A stretch of DNA of 33,344 nt from Candidatus Dormiibacterota bacterium (GCA_003153125.1 PLWW01000035.1:1-33344); one strand, 5' to 3'. Positions 10,712 through 19,736 are shown, counted from the stretch's first letter. Notes: generated by a model from the sequence alone, not told the origin. Made by a program: numbers and translations.

Positions 10712-12664
10712 TTACTCCCGGGCAACGCGCCGCGGCTCAACTGCTGGCAGATCTGGAGTGGCGGCGACGGATGCAAGCAACAGCTCGCGGAAGTACTCGT
10801 CGCCGTCCACGGATACCACTGCGTCGTTCAAGCGCTCGACTGTCTCATGCCAACGCGTCGTGGAATAGCTTTCAAGAGCGACCATTTCGCTAACCTGTGG
10901 GTGCGCCGTGGGACTGAGGCGCTCGTGAACCCCGACCAGTGCTTCTCGCAAGCGCTCGCCAGGGCGGATGCCCGTATATACGATTTCAATGTCATCGGGA
11001 ACCCGGAGGCCGTGAAGCCGTGCCAGCCGCGTCGCCACCTCGGAAATGAGCAAGTCGTCCCCCATATCTAACACGTAAACACGAGCGGGCTTGGCTACCG
11101 CTGCGCATTGTAGGACAAGCCTCACGGCCTCATCCACGGACATAAAGTATCGCCGCATATCAGGATGCGTAACCGTCAGAGGGCCCGCCCGACGTATCTG
11201 TTCCTCGAAGCGAGGTAGGACGCTTCCTCTGCTGCCAATAACGTTTCCAAACCGAACTGCGGTGAAAAGCGTCCGTGACTCCTCGAAGCACAGGACCATC
11301 AGCTCGCAGAGCCTCTTTGTGGCGCCAAGAACCCCAATCGGATCCACAGCCTTGTCCGTCGATATCAAGACGAATGTGTTCGCGCCGATGCGCTCCGCCT
11401 CCTTCGCACAGATCCAGGTACCGAGAACATTGACGCGAAAGGCCTCGTGTGGCTGATTCTCAACGAGATCCACGTGTTTGAGCGCAGCCGCGTGAAGAAC
11501 GATATTGGGCCTTACGTGGTCGAAAATGCGCGCCATTCCGGGTTGGTCAACAACTGACCCGAGCCAGAGGCTGAGTGGCGGCCCCTCAGAGCCGAGCGCG
11601 TCGCGCAGATCGGTGAGCCCGCTCTCGTTGTTGTCGACCATGGCCACCGATTCGGGCGAAAGCGCGCGAATTTGGCGGACGAGCTCGCTGCCGATTGAAC
11701 CGGCCGCGCCAGTGACGAGGATCCGCTGGCCCTGGAAGGCCTCGCGTAGCAGGTGCGTGTCCACGACGACCTCCCTTCTTCCCACGAGGTCCTCCATGGC
11801 TACATCCCGCAGTCCAATTCGGCCCGTACGATCGGCGAGAACCTGGTGGACGGACGGCACTATCAATACCCTAGCGCCGGCTTGGGTACCGATCCGCGTT
11901 AGGGTTCGCACGGTGTCGTGTGGGGCGGCCGGCACGGCTACGGCGAGGCTGTGTGCGTGTGTGCGCCTCATCGCGGCAAGGAGGTCATTTCTATCGCCCA
12001 GCACGGGTAAGCCAAGTATGTGACGACCAAGCTTGCGACGGTCATCGTCAAGAAACGCTACGGGTCGAAAGCCACCTCGCTCACTCTGCAACTGTCTCAC
12101 CAATGCGGCTCCGGCCACGCCGGCTCCGAACACGATCAGAGGTTCGCCCCGCGTCCCCCATGACCCGCTGGCGCCGAGGCGGGGAAGGATCTTCACGTGC
12201 CCTAGAGCCAAATACCCAAGCGTGCCGCCAATCAGTAGCGCGGAAAGGGGAATGGGGCGGTATGCGCGAAAGGGAAGCAATTCGATGAGCGCAACCATCA
12301 GCACAGCTGTGGCAACGGTGATCCCCAGTGACATGACGTCACGTATGGAGGCGAACCGCCAGACGATGCGATATGTTCGGTACAACACATCACTCACCGT
12401 GTAAGTACCGACGATTAGGGCGATGGCGTAAAGTGCGCGGCGGCCGGTGTAATCGGCAGGAATCCGCCCGCCATAGCGCACAATGAATGCTGCGACGAAG
12501 GCGCAAATCAACACGAGCAACTCGATGACCCAGCTAGCGACGTGGATGCGGATACCCATCATCGCTCTTGCGAACAGCGACTGCCGAAGGGAGCCGCTCC
12601 GTCGCTCACCGTCGGCTAGCGACGCGTTGGCGTTGATGCCTGGGGTTGTGCCCTTACGGTTCAT
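10712..12664 (-). CDS. CapD/FlaA1/WbpM-like membrane UDP-sugar 4,6-dehydratase
   Basis: A 650-residue protein from ATG 12664. Four membrane spans (about 42-150) are followed by two Rossmann domains: FGAGVAGAALV (about 179-189) and VTGAAGSIGSELV (about 317-329), with DVAMEDLVGR between. This is the full-length WbpM/CapD architecture, which converts UDP-GlcNAc to a 4-keto-6-deoxy sugar used for QuiNAc, FucNAc or bacillosamine-type residues. LISTDKA (about 434-440) and VLGATKR (about 445-451) form the active-site region; Leu sits where long-form enzymes usually have Met and short forms Tyr. No Shine-Dalgarno precedes ATG 12664, but a 24-codon leader frame overlaps the start. The frame is open further upstream, into the divergent GT4 gene, without family sequence. 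Confidence 0.9.
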   Translation of the reverse strand: MNRKGTTPGINANASLADGERRSGSLRQSLFARAMMGIRIHVASWVIELLVLICAFVAAFIVRYGGRIPADYTGRRALYAIALIVGTYTVSDVLYRTYRIVWRFASIRDVMSLGITVATAVLMVALIELLPFRAYRPIPLSALLIGGTLGYLALGHVKILPRLGASGSWGTRGEPLIVFGAGVAGAALVRQLQSERGGFRPVAFLDDDRRKLGRHILGLPVLGDRNDLLAAMRRTHAHSLAVAVPAAPHDTVRTLTRIGTQAGARVLIVPSVHQVLADRTGRIGLRDVAMEDLVGRREVVVDTHLLREAFQGQRILVTGAAGSIGSELVRQIRALSPESVAMVDNNESGLTDLRDALGSEGPPLSLWLGSVVDQPGMARIFDHVRPNIVLHAAALKHVDLVENQPHEAFRVNVLGTWICAKEAERIGANTFVLISTDKAVDPIGVLGATKRLCELMVLCFEESRTLFTAVRFGNVIGSRGSVLPRFEEQIRRAGPLTVTHPDMRRYFMSVDEAVRLVLQCAAVAKPARVYVLDMGDDLLISEVATRLARLHGLRVPDDIEIVYTGIRPGERLREALVGVHERLSPTAHPQVSEMVALESYSTTRWHETVERLNDAVVSVDGDEYFRELLLASVAATPDLPAVEPRRVARE

Positions 12665-12728
12665 AAGGGGGCGGGGGCGGCCGGGCAGGGCGCATCTGAA
12701 GACGGCCGCCTGGATAGTCGAAATCCAT
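12654..12728 (-). CDS. possible 24-codon leader peptide overlapping the capD-like start
   Basis: ATG 12728 opens a 24-codon frame that ends at TAA 12656-12654, so its last codons overlap the capD-like start codon (12664) in another frame. It has GGAGG at 12745-12741, twelve bases ahead, whereas capD itself has no ribosome binding site. The peptide begins MDFDYPGGRL and ends in a proline-rich run (PPPPPYEP). This is the arrangement expected for translational coupling or a stalling leader, but a chance frame cannot be excluded. Confidence 0.3.
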   Translation of the reverse strand: MDFDYPGGRLQMRPARPPPPPYEP

Positions 12729-12890
12729 ACCGATCGATATCCTCCGAGGAGGCATGATAGCTTAGCCTGCACCCCTCGATGAGTGGGGCGAAGCAAGGCG
12801 GGCTGACCACTTCGCACGGAGGCGGGGTTGCGGCGGTGTCCATCGCCACCGGCCGGGCGGGACTGGGTTGAGTTGCCAAGGAGAGACCTG

Positions 12891-13982
12891 ATGCGGGTTG
12901 TTGTCGATGCACTCGCGGCTACAACGCGCGGCGGAGGACTCGGCACCTACGTTCGCGGGTTGCTTGCTGGTTGGGGCCAGGCAGCCCCCGAGGACGAGTT
13001 GACAGTCCTCCTTACAAGACCGTTTGGCGATCAGGTAGCCGCTGATTCGAGATGCCATCGCCTTATCCTGTGCTCAGAACGCAATCCAAGGGTGGGGTGG
13101 CGTGTCGTCCGGTCCGAGACTCTTTTGCCGAGATTGCAATCAAACGCCGATGCGCTGCTTTCGACCATTACGAGCATTCCAATCGCGTGGCGCAAACCCG
13201 CCGTGGCAGTTGTGCACGACCTACGCCATGAGGACCGACCTGCCGATTTCTCGCGGCTGCAGCTTGCCCTCCGTCGCGCGCAATTCGGCGCTGCGTACCG
13301 TCGGGTTGAGCGCCTTGTTGCAAATTCCGATCGCACCGCCCAAGTTCTGCGTCAGAGACATCCGGAGACGAGTTCACGGATTAGGGTTGCGTATCTCGGA
13401 GCGGACCACGTCCCGTTGCGGATGTCGTCTCGCGAAGGTGATCTGGTGGCACTCGGCCACTACTCAAACAAAGACCCCAGTCTGCTGCTGCGAGTCTGGC
13501 ACGTCCTGCTCCTAAGCGCGGACCGCCCGGCACACCGATTGCATATCGTCGGTTTGAGCGACTCGCAGCGTGACAGGTTGGCGCGTGAGGCCAGCCGCCT
13601 CGGTGTTGCGGGTTCCGTCACGTTGGACCCGTATCTCGACGCCAGCCAGTTTGGCGACTTGATGGGCGCTGCGGCCGCGTTGCTCCTTCCGTCGCGTTAC
13701 GAGGGCTTCGGCCTTCCGGTTGTTGAAGCCATGCGTCAAGGTGTCCCTATCATGATCTCGCCCGATCCGGCGTTACGAGAGGTCGCGGCGGGACACGCTG
13801 CTTGCGCGGCAAGTTGGGCCCCCGAGGATCTTGCTGCTGCAACTCAACGGGCGCTTCAGATGTCGGGCGGAGAGGTAGTCGCAGCTCAGCGGCACAGCGA
13901 TCGGTTTACGTGGAAGCGGGCGGCGGAGTTGACGCGGGCTAGTGTCCGGGCTGCAGTACTCAATGACCATTCCGATGAATAG
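12891..13982 (+). CDS. GT4-family glycosyltransferase
   Basis: ATG 12891 is fixed by AAGGAG at 12878-12883, seven bases ahead, and by the family-like start MRVVVDALAATTRGGGLGTY. This gives 363 residues. The N-terminal half carries VVHDLRHEDRPADF and NSDRTAQVLRQRHP. The C-terminal half has DLVALGHYSNKDPSLLL and the GT4 EX7E motif within RYEGFGLPVVEAM. It should extend the lipid-linked repeat unit. It is divergent from the capD-like gene, so the two may share a control region at 12665-12890, and it converges with the GT4 gene at 14340. Donor sugar is unknown. Confidence 0.9.
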   Translation: MRVVVDALAATTRGGGLGTYVRGLLAGWGQAAPEDELTVLLTRPFGDQVAADSRCHRLILCSERNPRVGWRVVRSETLLPRLQSNADALLSTITSIPIAWRKPAVAVVHDLRHEDRPADFSRLQLALRRAQFGAAYRRVERLVANSDRTAQVLRQRHPETSSRIRVAYLGADHVPLRMSSREGDLVALGHYSNKDPSLLLRVWHVLLLSADRPAHRLHIVGLSDSQRDRLAREASRLGVAGSVTLDPYLDASQFGDLMGAAAALLLPSRYEGFGLPVVEAMRQGVPIMISPDPALREVAAGHAACAASWAPEDLAAATQRALQMSGGEVVAAQRHSDRFTWKRAAELTRASVRAAVLNDHSDE

Positions 13983-14339
13983 ACACGCCCGCATGAACGG
14001 GTTCGCCGCATATCCGCGTGAATGCTAGCCACTACAGAATACCCGCTCGCAATATGTTGATCACGAAAGTTGCCACATGTCATCGCCCCACAGGCGGCTT
14101 CTTGGCGTTCTCTGCCTCCTGTGGACAGCATAGGAGGCGGGCTTGTAGGATTCACATTTGCGACCCGCTGAATCCACTAGCTAGTTTATCCAAAGTGCGA
14201 AGCGGCTAGTCGCGACCGTCGGGCCTCTTTCATTCCGATACTAATGACCGACACGCTGGCAACGATCCCAACGCGGCTATGCGGGGACTTACGCGCCTTG
14301 CCTATGCGCCCTGCGTCTGGATGTTCCTCGCGCTGAACA
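13983..14339. other. 357-bp gap between convergent glycosyltransferase genes
   Basis: The gap lies between two genes that point toward each other. It looks less GC-rich than its neighbours by eye. No frame reads as a known protein. It contains one strong imperfect inverted repeat (14088-14124), described separately, and otherwise nothing I can name. Confidence 0.4.
14088..14124. terminator. possible bidirectional terminator hairpin
   Basis: CCACAGGCGGC at 14088-14098 pairs with GCCTCCTGTGG at 14114-14124 (10 of 11 positions) across a 15-base loop. It sits between the ends of two convergent genes, where a shared terminator is expected. There is no T-run after either arm, so a classic intrinsic terminator is not proven. 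Confidence 0.35.
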
Positions 14340-15527
14340 TTAGCCAAGAGCCACTACCGAGTCAAACGCCTCTCGAACCCCGGCTGCAGCGCGACCGAGG
14401 CTGAACTGGCTCGCTCGAGAACGGCATTGGTCCCGAACTGCGAGGCTATTCCGTAGCCTTCGGACTCGCCTGATAGCCTTGCCAAGGCTTTCGAGATCGC
14501 CCGTACGACAGATCTCGCCCGTCACCGCTGGAGTGAGCAGGTCTGGAAGGCAGCCAACGGCCTCAGAGATGACACAGGGCACTCCATGATGCAGCGCTTC
14601 ATTGACGACCAGCCCCCAGGTCTCGCTGTAACTGGGCAGGACCAGCGCATCGGCCGCGTGGAAGTAACGGCTCACCTCCGTCTGGTTGCGAAAACCAACC
14701 ATCCGAACATCGACTTTCGGCAGATGGCCTGACACCGTCTTGAGTATCGCTCGTCGATTGCCATCACCGAGGAAAAGGATCGTGGTGTCCGACCGCTCTG
14801 GCGGCGGCAGACGACGGACAGCTTCTACGATTAGATCCACTCCCTTCCCAGCAGTAAGCTTTCCTGAGAAGAGTAGAACATGCTGATCGGTCGAAATATT
14901 CAGCTCTGTCCGCACGGACGCGCGCAAGGCGTCTCGCTCGTCCTCTCCCGCGCGAAAGGCAGCCGTATCGACGCAGTAGGGTGAGAACACGAGTCGATCC
15001 GGGGTGACCCCGAGTCGCTCGTAGTGCTCTCGAGAGCGAGTACCGATGTATAAGAGGCGGTCGAACGAGCGGTACAGGAAGGAAAGTACGAGACTTCTAC
15101 TAACCTCGAGAGCTGCACCGCGACCGCGCGCGACGTCCGTGGTTTCTGCGCGGAACAGAATCGGACGCCCGAAACGCAACCCCGCCAGAATCGCAGCGCG
15201 GTTGAATGCTGGACTGTACGCTTGGAGCATCAGAGCGTCCGGCTGAACCTCTTTGAGCGCGTTGAGTAGCCCGCGCGCCGACACCTGTCCAGGTGACCTG
15301 CCCCCACCGGTGGCCGCACGAGCTAGGAAGTGCGTCCGGTATCCAGACAGAAGGTCGGTGTCCCAAGCTACGTCCACGCCGAACTCCTGGTCACGGTAGC
15401 CGCTAACGCTGAAGTCCGACCCATAGATGGCGGTCACCGGGAGACCACATTCCTGCTCAACCTGACGAAACAGTGGAGCGTGGTACTGAACGGGATGGGT
15501 CTCGATCACGGCTAGGCCCCCGGTCAT
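14340..15527 (-). CDS. GT4-family glycosyltransferase
   Basis: A 395-residue GT-B glycosyltransferase. The N-terminus (LAVIETHPVQYHAPLFRQ) is the distinctive start of a GT4 subgroup found in polysaccharide clusters. Further landmarks are LLFSGKLTAGKGVDLIVEA (donor domain start), ILFLGDGN, and the EX7E-like motif ETWGLVVNE followed by HHGVPCVISE. ATG 15527 has no clear ribosome binding site; an in-frame GTG at 15509 with GGGGG ahead is an alternative. It stands alone on the minus strand, with a long gap upstream and a convergent neighbour downstream, so it is probably transcribed from its own promoter within 15528-16201. Donor and acceptor unknown. Confidence 0.9.
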   Translation of the reverse strand: MTGGLAVIETHPVQYHAPLFRQVEQECGLPVTAIYGSDFSVSGYRDQEFGVDVAWDTDLLSGYRTHFLARAATGGGRSPGQVSARGLLNALKEVQPDALMLQAYSPAFNRAAILAGLRFGRPILFRAETTDVARGRGAALEVSRSLVLSFLYRSFDRLLYIGTRSREHYERLGVTPDRLVFSPYCVDTAAFRAGEDERDALRASVRTELNISTDQHVLLFSGKLTAGKGVDLIVEAVRRLPPPERSDTTILFLGDGNRRAILKTVSGHLPKVDVRMVGFRNQTEVSRYFHAADALVLPSYSETWGLVVNEALHHGVPCVISEAVGCLPDLLTPAVTGEICRTGDLESLGKAIRRVRRLRNSLAVRDQCRSRASQFSLGRAAAGVREAFDSVVALG

Positions 15528-16201
15528 GCGTCGCGATCTGTCGAGTCTGCCAACGGGCCGGGTTCGTGATCGGGTCCTTGACGTCGTTGGATATTCCCGC
15601 TCGCCGGCCAGATGAGGGTGGTCGCTGCGAAGTCGCCGCCGAGGTTGCCGAAGTTTCCCCCTGGTTCCGGACTCGGGCGTTTGCCATCAGCCCGTGGTCG
15701 GTCAACCTTCTCCGCGATGGTCAGCCGAAATCGACTTGACTGACGCCCTCTGCCGGCCAGTAGGCGACTGCGGAGGTGCTGTCGGGGCGGCTTTCGGTGG
15801 AGCCGGGAGTCAGGGACGGACCAAATCGTCGACATCCCTTGAGTCTGACCTTTTTGGGGCCGGTCGGGCAGGCCTTGCCACGATTCCTTTCGGTGTCCGG
15901 GCGACGACGTCCTTCTCACGGCGCGCGGTCAGCCTCCTTTGCCTGGGGTGCGGCGGGACCGGCTCCTGTCGCGTACTGGCGGCGGTAGAGGCCTGGCCGC
16001 GAACGCAAGCGAGGCACGCCGTGACGGCGACAGACCGATCCTCGTTGCACGCGCATCGCACGCTCACCCATTCCTCGCGGGTTGCGCCGGGCGCGGCCAC
16101 TGCCATCACCGGCGTCATTGCCAGAGTCGGGTCGAAGTTTCCAACGTGCGTGCTAAGGTGCGGGCGGTTCGCAGCGGAGAGCTCGACTTGGGTGTGAGAC
16201 T
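15528..16201. other. 674-bp gap upstream of divergent GT4 and epimerase genes
   Basis: The gap separates two divergent genes and is longer than promoters need. Several frames are open but read as shadows. One minus-strand frame (16118 to 15810) has a cysteine pattern of C-x-C and C-x-x-C between 16055 and 16005, in EEWVSVRCACNEDRSVAV and the residues after it, resembling a small zinc knuckle; it lacks a ribosome binding site and its C-terminal half is Arg/Pro-rich. It could be the residue of a lost gene. A TAAGGT near 16153-16158 could be the -10 box for the epimerase. Confidence 0.35.
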
Positions 16202-17194
16202 GTGAGGACATTGGTTACTGGTGGCGCCGGGTTCATCGGCAGCCACCTCGTCGACCGATTGACTACCCGCGGTGACACGGTGATTGTGCTCGACAACCTG
16301 TCAACCGGTCGCCTGAGTAACTTGGCGGCCCAAAGAGATAGCCCTGACGTGCGGGTGGTCGAAGGATCCATCCTCGACGAGCTGGTGATCGAGGAGCTGG
16401 TCTCGAGCTGCGATCGCGTGTTTCATCTCGCAGCCGCGGTCGGCGTCGGGAACATCGTCGGCGATCCCTTGGGGTCGCTTATCGTCAACAGCCGTGGTAC
16501 CGAGAACGTGCTCGCCGCATGTGCGCGACATCGCCGCAAGATTCTGATCGCCAGTTCGAGTGAGGTTTACGGCAAGACGGATCGCGTTCCGATGCGCGAG
16601 GACGACGATCGGATTCTCGGGTCGACGACAGTCCATCGCTGGTCGTACGCAACCGCCAAGGCGCTCGACGAGCACCTCGCCCTCGCCTACGCTCGCCAGG
16701 GCCTGCGCACCGTGATCGTTCGGTACTTCAACATCTATGGGCCGCGCATGGACCCACTCGGCTACGGAAGTGTGATGGCCAACTTCCTACGCCAGGCAAT
16801 GGCTGGCGAGGCCGTCACAGTGTACGGGGACGGGCTACAGAGGCGTTGCTTAACCTACGTCGACGACTGCATCGACGGTACGGTGATGGCCATGGAGACC
16901 GGCTCGGCAGAAGCGCAGGTCTTCAATATCGGCGATTCCAAGTCTGAGACAACAATCCTCGATCTAGCTCGCCTCGTGATCGAGGTAACCGGCAGCGCGT
17001 CGGAAATCTCGCATGTGAGCTACGAGCGACGGTTCGGGCCGGGATTCGAGGACACCCGCCGCCGCGTCCCAGATACGGACCGGGCACGCGAGCGCTTGGG
17101 CTGGACGTCGCAGGTCGGCCTCGGCGAGGGCCTCCGTCAGACGCTGGCTTCACTGACCTGTAAAAGACCGGACGACGTCGGCGGGGGTCAGTGA
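16202..17194 (+). CDS. NAD-dependent nucleotide-sugar epimerase/dehydratase
   Basis: A 330-residue extended SDR. GTG 16202 places the Rossmann motif GGAGFIG at 7-13, the normal position, though the ribosome binding site is weak. SSSEVYG (118-124), YATAK (Tyr149, Lys153) and RYFNIYGPR are the catalytic and substrate-loop motifs of the UDP-glucose 4-epimerase, UDP-glucuronate decarboxylase and dTDP-glucose dehydratase superfamily. The closest look is to the GalE/WbpP-like or UDP-xylose-type branch; sequence reading alone does not separate them. It converges with the UDP-HexNAc dehydrogenase gene, so both probably supply UDP-sugars to the cluster. Confidence 0.88.
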   Translation: MRTLVTGGAGFIGSHLVDRLTTRGDTVIVLDNLSTGRLSNLAAQRDSPDVRVVEGSILDELVIEELVSSCDRVFHLAAAVGVGNIVGDPLGSLIVNSRGTENVLAACARHRRKILIASSSEVYGKTDRVPMREDDDRILGSTTVHRWSYATAKALDEHLALAYARQGLRTVIVRYFNIYGPRMDPLGYGSVMANFLRQAMAGEAVTVYGDGLQRRCLTYVDDCIDGTVMAMETGSAEAQVFNIGDSKSETTILDLARLVIEVTGSASEISHVSYERRFGPGFEDTRRRVPDTDRARERLGWTSQVGLGEGLRQTLASLTCKRPDDVGGGQ

Positions 17195-17402
17195 CGGCGA
17201 CCGCGCATCGGGGCAGCCGAGCTCCGTAAGGTCAGCGACCGCGACCATCGCGCGGATGCTACGGTGGTATCGGGGGATTTGCGGGCGGAGGCGTCCCCAG
17301 CCTCAGCCGAAGGCCATCGCTCTCGAATGGGGGTGGTCGAGAGACGGATCACCGAGCCGGCCACTAGCACCCCCGCTCGCTGCCCGGGTTGCCGAGTGGC
17401 CT

Positions 17403-18779
17403 TCAGAGCGTGTGCCAGTCCGCGCGCCCGCGGGCGGCGCGCACTCCACGAGTATCGAGAACGCGGGTCGCGCTCTCCCGGATTAAGTCCCAGTCGATGC
17501 CGTCGTGCCTAGTGGTGATGACCACGAGGTCGCTCTCGGAAAGAACGGAGGGGCTCAGGTCGACCCGCGAGAGCGCAGCCCCGTCGTGGAGGGTCAGTGA
17601 CTCGACGTGCGGGTCGACGTAGCGGACGGCCGCTCCGCGCTTCACCAATATTTCCGCTATCTCCACTCCCGGCGATTCGCGGATGTCGCCGACATTAGGC
17701 TTGTACGCTATCCCGACGAGCAATATGTGGGAGCCCCGCAGGCTCCGGCTCACGTCGTTGAGGACATCGGTGGCACGCTGCACCACATAGCCGGGCATGC
17801 TCCGGTTGACATCGTCGCCGAGGTCGATAAACCGCGTGCGGTACTCAAGGTTGCGCATCTTCCATTGGAGGTAGGACGGATCCACCGGGATGCAGTGACC
17901 ACCCACGCCCGGCCCCGGGTAGAACGGCATGAAGCCGTACGGTTTGGTGGCGGCGCTCTCGATGACCTCCCAGACATCGACGCCGAGACGCCTGCAGATC
18001 ATCGCCACCTCGTTGGCGAACCCGATGTTCACCATGCGGAAAGTGTTCTCCAGCACCTTGACCATCTCGGCCGTGGTGGCATCGCTCACCGGAACGACGA
18101 TGTCCACGATGGTTGACATGACCATGCACGCCAGTTCCGTCGAGACCGGGTCAACACCGCCCACCACCTTGGGTGTGTTTCGCAGTGTGAATCGCTGGTT
18201 GGCAGGGTCGATGCGTTCCGGCGCGAAGGCGAGGAAGACGTCCTCGCCGATAACCAGGCCCGACCGCTCCAGTATGGGACGGAGCACCTCCTCAGTTGTG
18301 CCGGGGTAGCTGGTGCTGGTCAGCACTACCAGCTGCCCGGGGCGCTGGCAGGCGACAAGCGCCTCGCCGACTGCCTCGATAGCGGAGATGTCGGGTTCGC
18401 GTGTGTCACTGAGCGGGGTGTGCACGCAGATGTCGACGACGTCGAGGTCGCCGGCGTCCCGCAGCGCGGTCACGGCAGTGAGCCGGTCCTTCTCTCGGGC
18501 CCGGCGCAGGTCGCCTCTGTCCACGTCCTCGATGTAGCTGTCGCCGCGTCCCACCGCAGCGCAGCGCTCGGCGTCGGTGTCGACGCCGACCACGGTGAAG
18601 CCGGCGTCAGCGTACGCCACTGCGGTGGGTAGCCCCACGTAGCCTAGGCCGACGATGCCGATGCGCGCCGTCCGCTCGCGGATGCGATCGACCAGCCGAT
18701 GCCGGGCGCTGCCTTCGTCCGTGACGGGTGCGCTACTCGCCGCGACGTGCCGTTGGGCCGGCACCGTCATGGGCTGCAT
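17403..18779 (-). CDS. UDP-N-acetylhexosamine 6-dehydrogenase (WbpA/WecC/TviB family)
   Basis: The enzyme oxidises C6 of a UDP-HexNAc (GlcNAc or ManNAc) to the uronic acid with two NAD+, giving an acidic sugar donor. It has 458 residues. GLGYVGLP (44-51) binds NAD; TSTSYPGTTEE, the FAPERIDP strand (185-192) and GVGGHCIPVDP with catalytic Cys296 define the family. FAPERIDP and the PFYPGPGVGGHC context favour UDP-HexNAc over UDP-glucose. Start choice is open between ATG 18779 and ATG 18770: AGGAG at 18799-18795 is 15 or 24 bases away and sits better for a seven-codon leader that ends on the 18770 ATG. The acidic sugar would make the polymer negatively charged. Confidence 0.9.
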   Translation of the reverse strand: MQPMTVPAQRHVAASSAPVTDEGSARHRLVDRIRERTARIGIVGLGYVGLPTAVAYADAGFTVVGVDTDAERCAAVGRGDSYIEDVDRGDLRRAREKDRLTAVTALRDAGDLDVVDICVHTPLSDTREPDISAIEAVGEALVACQRPGQLVVLTSTSYPGTTEEVLRPILERSGLVIGEDVFLAFAPERIDPANQRFTLRNTPKVVGGVDPVSTELACMVMSTIVDIVVPVSDATTAEMVKVLENTFRMVNIGFANEVAMICRRLGVDVWEVIESAATKPYGFMPFYPGPGVGGHCIPVDPSYLQWKMRNLEYRTRFIDLGDDVNRSMPGYVVQRATDVLNDVSRSLRGSHILLVGIAYKPNVGDIRESPGVEIAEILVKRGAAVRYVDPHVESLTLHDGAALSRVDLSPSVLSESDLVVITTRHDGIDWDLIRESATRVLDTRGVRAARGRADWHTL

Positions 18780-18790
18780 CCATGCTGCAT
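18767..18790 (-). CDS. possible seven-codon leader overlapping the dehydrogenase start
   Basis: AGGAG at 18799-18795 lies four bases before ATG 18790, which opens the frame MQHGCSP and stops at TGA 18769-18767. The stop overlaps the in-frame dehydrogenase ATG at 18770 as ATGA, the classic coupling arrangement. The frame is very short and may be chance. Confidence 0.22.
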   Translation of the reverse strand: MQHGCSP

Positions 18791-19004
18791 AGCGCTCCTA
18801 CTCAGCGACATCGACGGCGGCTGCAACTATACCGGTGTCCAGGCGCCCTCCTCCCGCCACCGAGCCGGTGAACGCGAGACGGGCGGTCCGCTCGTACCCT
18901 CGCCAGTAGAAGCTAGGCGGCAATGACCGAATGAGCCGAGACGGGAGTAATGGCGGCAGCTATGATACCGAATCGCACTGCAACCAAGGTGAGCCCGAGC
19001 AGCG

Positions 19005-19297
19005 TCACCCAGATGCCAGGGGTACACGGGCGATTCGCGCATTGGGGCAGCCGAAGATGTCAGGCCCGAAGCCGGCTTCGGTAAGCGGAATCCACTCCCC
19101 GCTCCCAGTTGGTCGGCACAAGGCATAGCCATGTTCACGGAGTAGAGTCGCGATGGGCTCGCGTATCTCACCGAGGCACTCAATTGACATCTCGTTGCAC
19201 TCGATCTGAAGAATGTCGATACGATGCTCACCCAAGGCCCGCACAGCACCTTCCAGTACAAGCCGCTCAGCACCTTCAACGTCGATCTTCATCCCGC
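19005..19297 (-). pseudogene. C-terminal fragment of an FkbM-family methyltransferase
   Basis: Reading leftwards from about 19297, the sequence encodes MKIDVEGAERLVLEGAVRAL, the hallmark FkbM motif, then LQIECNEMS and a normal C-terminus ending at TGA 19007-19005. FkbM enzymes O-methylate sugars or other small acceptors and are usually about 230-280 residues; only about the last 95 remain. The SAM-binding N-terminal part is missing: the frame meets IstB sequence on the opposite strand at 19298. Loss of this gene would remove one methylation step from the glycan. Confidence 0.85.
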
Positions 19298-19726
19298 CTC
19301 GCCATCGCTCTCGGTGTGGCGGCCACGGACGCCGGGTACCGCACCTACTTCACGTCTGCGGCAGACATGGTGGCTGCGCTGCAGACCGCGCATCTCGAGG
19401 GCACCGCCGCCTACAAGATGCGCACCTACCTCGGTCCCTCGGTGTTGGTCATCGACGAGCTCGGATACCTGCCGCTCGACCAGGCCTCGGCGAACTGGAT
19501 CTTCCAGGTGGTGAGTCGCCGCTACGAACGCGGCTCCATCGTGCTCACCTCCAACCGGGGCTTCGGTGATTGGAACCAGGTCTTCGCCGATGCCGTGGTG
19601 GCCGGTGCCATCGTGGACCGCCTGCTCCACACCGCGACGGTGATGAACATCCGCGGGGCCAGCTACCGAGCTCGTGCCTACACGGCCAAGCAGAAGCTCA
19701 AGGGAGGCGGTGCTATGGTTGCGTGA
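19298..19726 (+). pseudogene. istB: C-terminal fragment of IS21-family helper ATPase IstB
   Basis: From 19298 the plus strand reads LAIALGVAATDAGYRTYFTS, then LVIDELGYLPLD (Walker B), a FQVVSRRYERGSIVLTSNRG stretch (sensor 1 with LTSN) and DRLLHTATVMNIRGASYR, all characteristic of IstB. About 142 residues remain of the usual 250 or so. The break falls just after where the Walker A GKTH should be, so the ATP-binding loop is gone and the protein cannot work. The frame stays open upstream of 19298 but there reads antisense fkbM. Confidence 0.9.
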
Positions 19727-19736
19727 GCCTCGAGAC

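Noticed and set aside
15524..15919. 131-codon minus-strand frame whose stop overlaps the GT4 start as ATGA
   Set aside because: The overlap looks like coupling, but the translation is Arg/Pro/Gln-rich with no domain and no ribosome binding site; probably chance.
17382..17401. tRNA-Leu/Ser-like 5' string (GGTTGCCGAGTGGCC)
   Set aside because: The following bases are the end of the dehydrogenase gene and do not form an anticodon arm, T arm (GGTTCGAnTCC) or acceptor stem.
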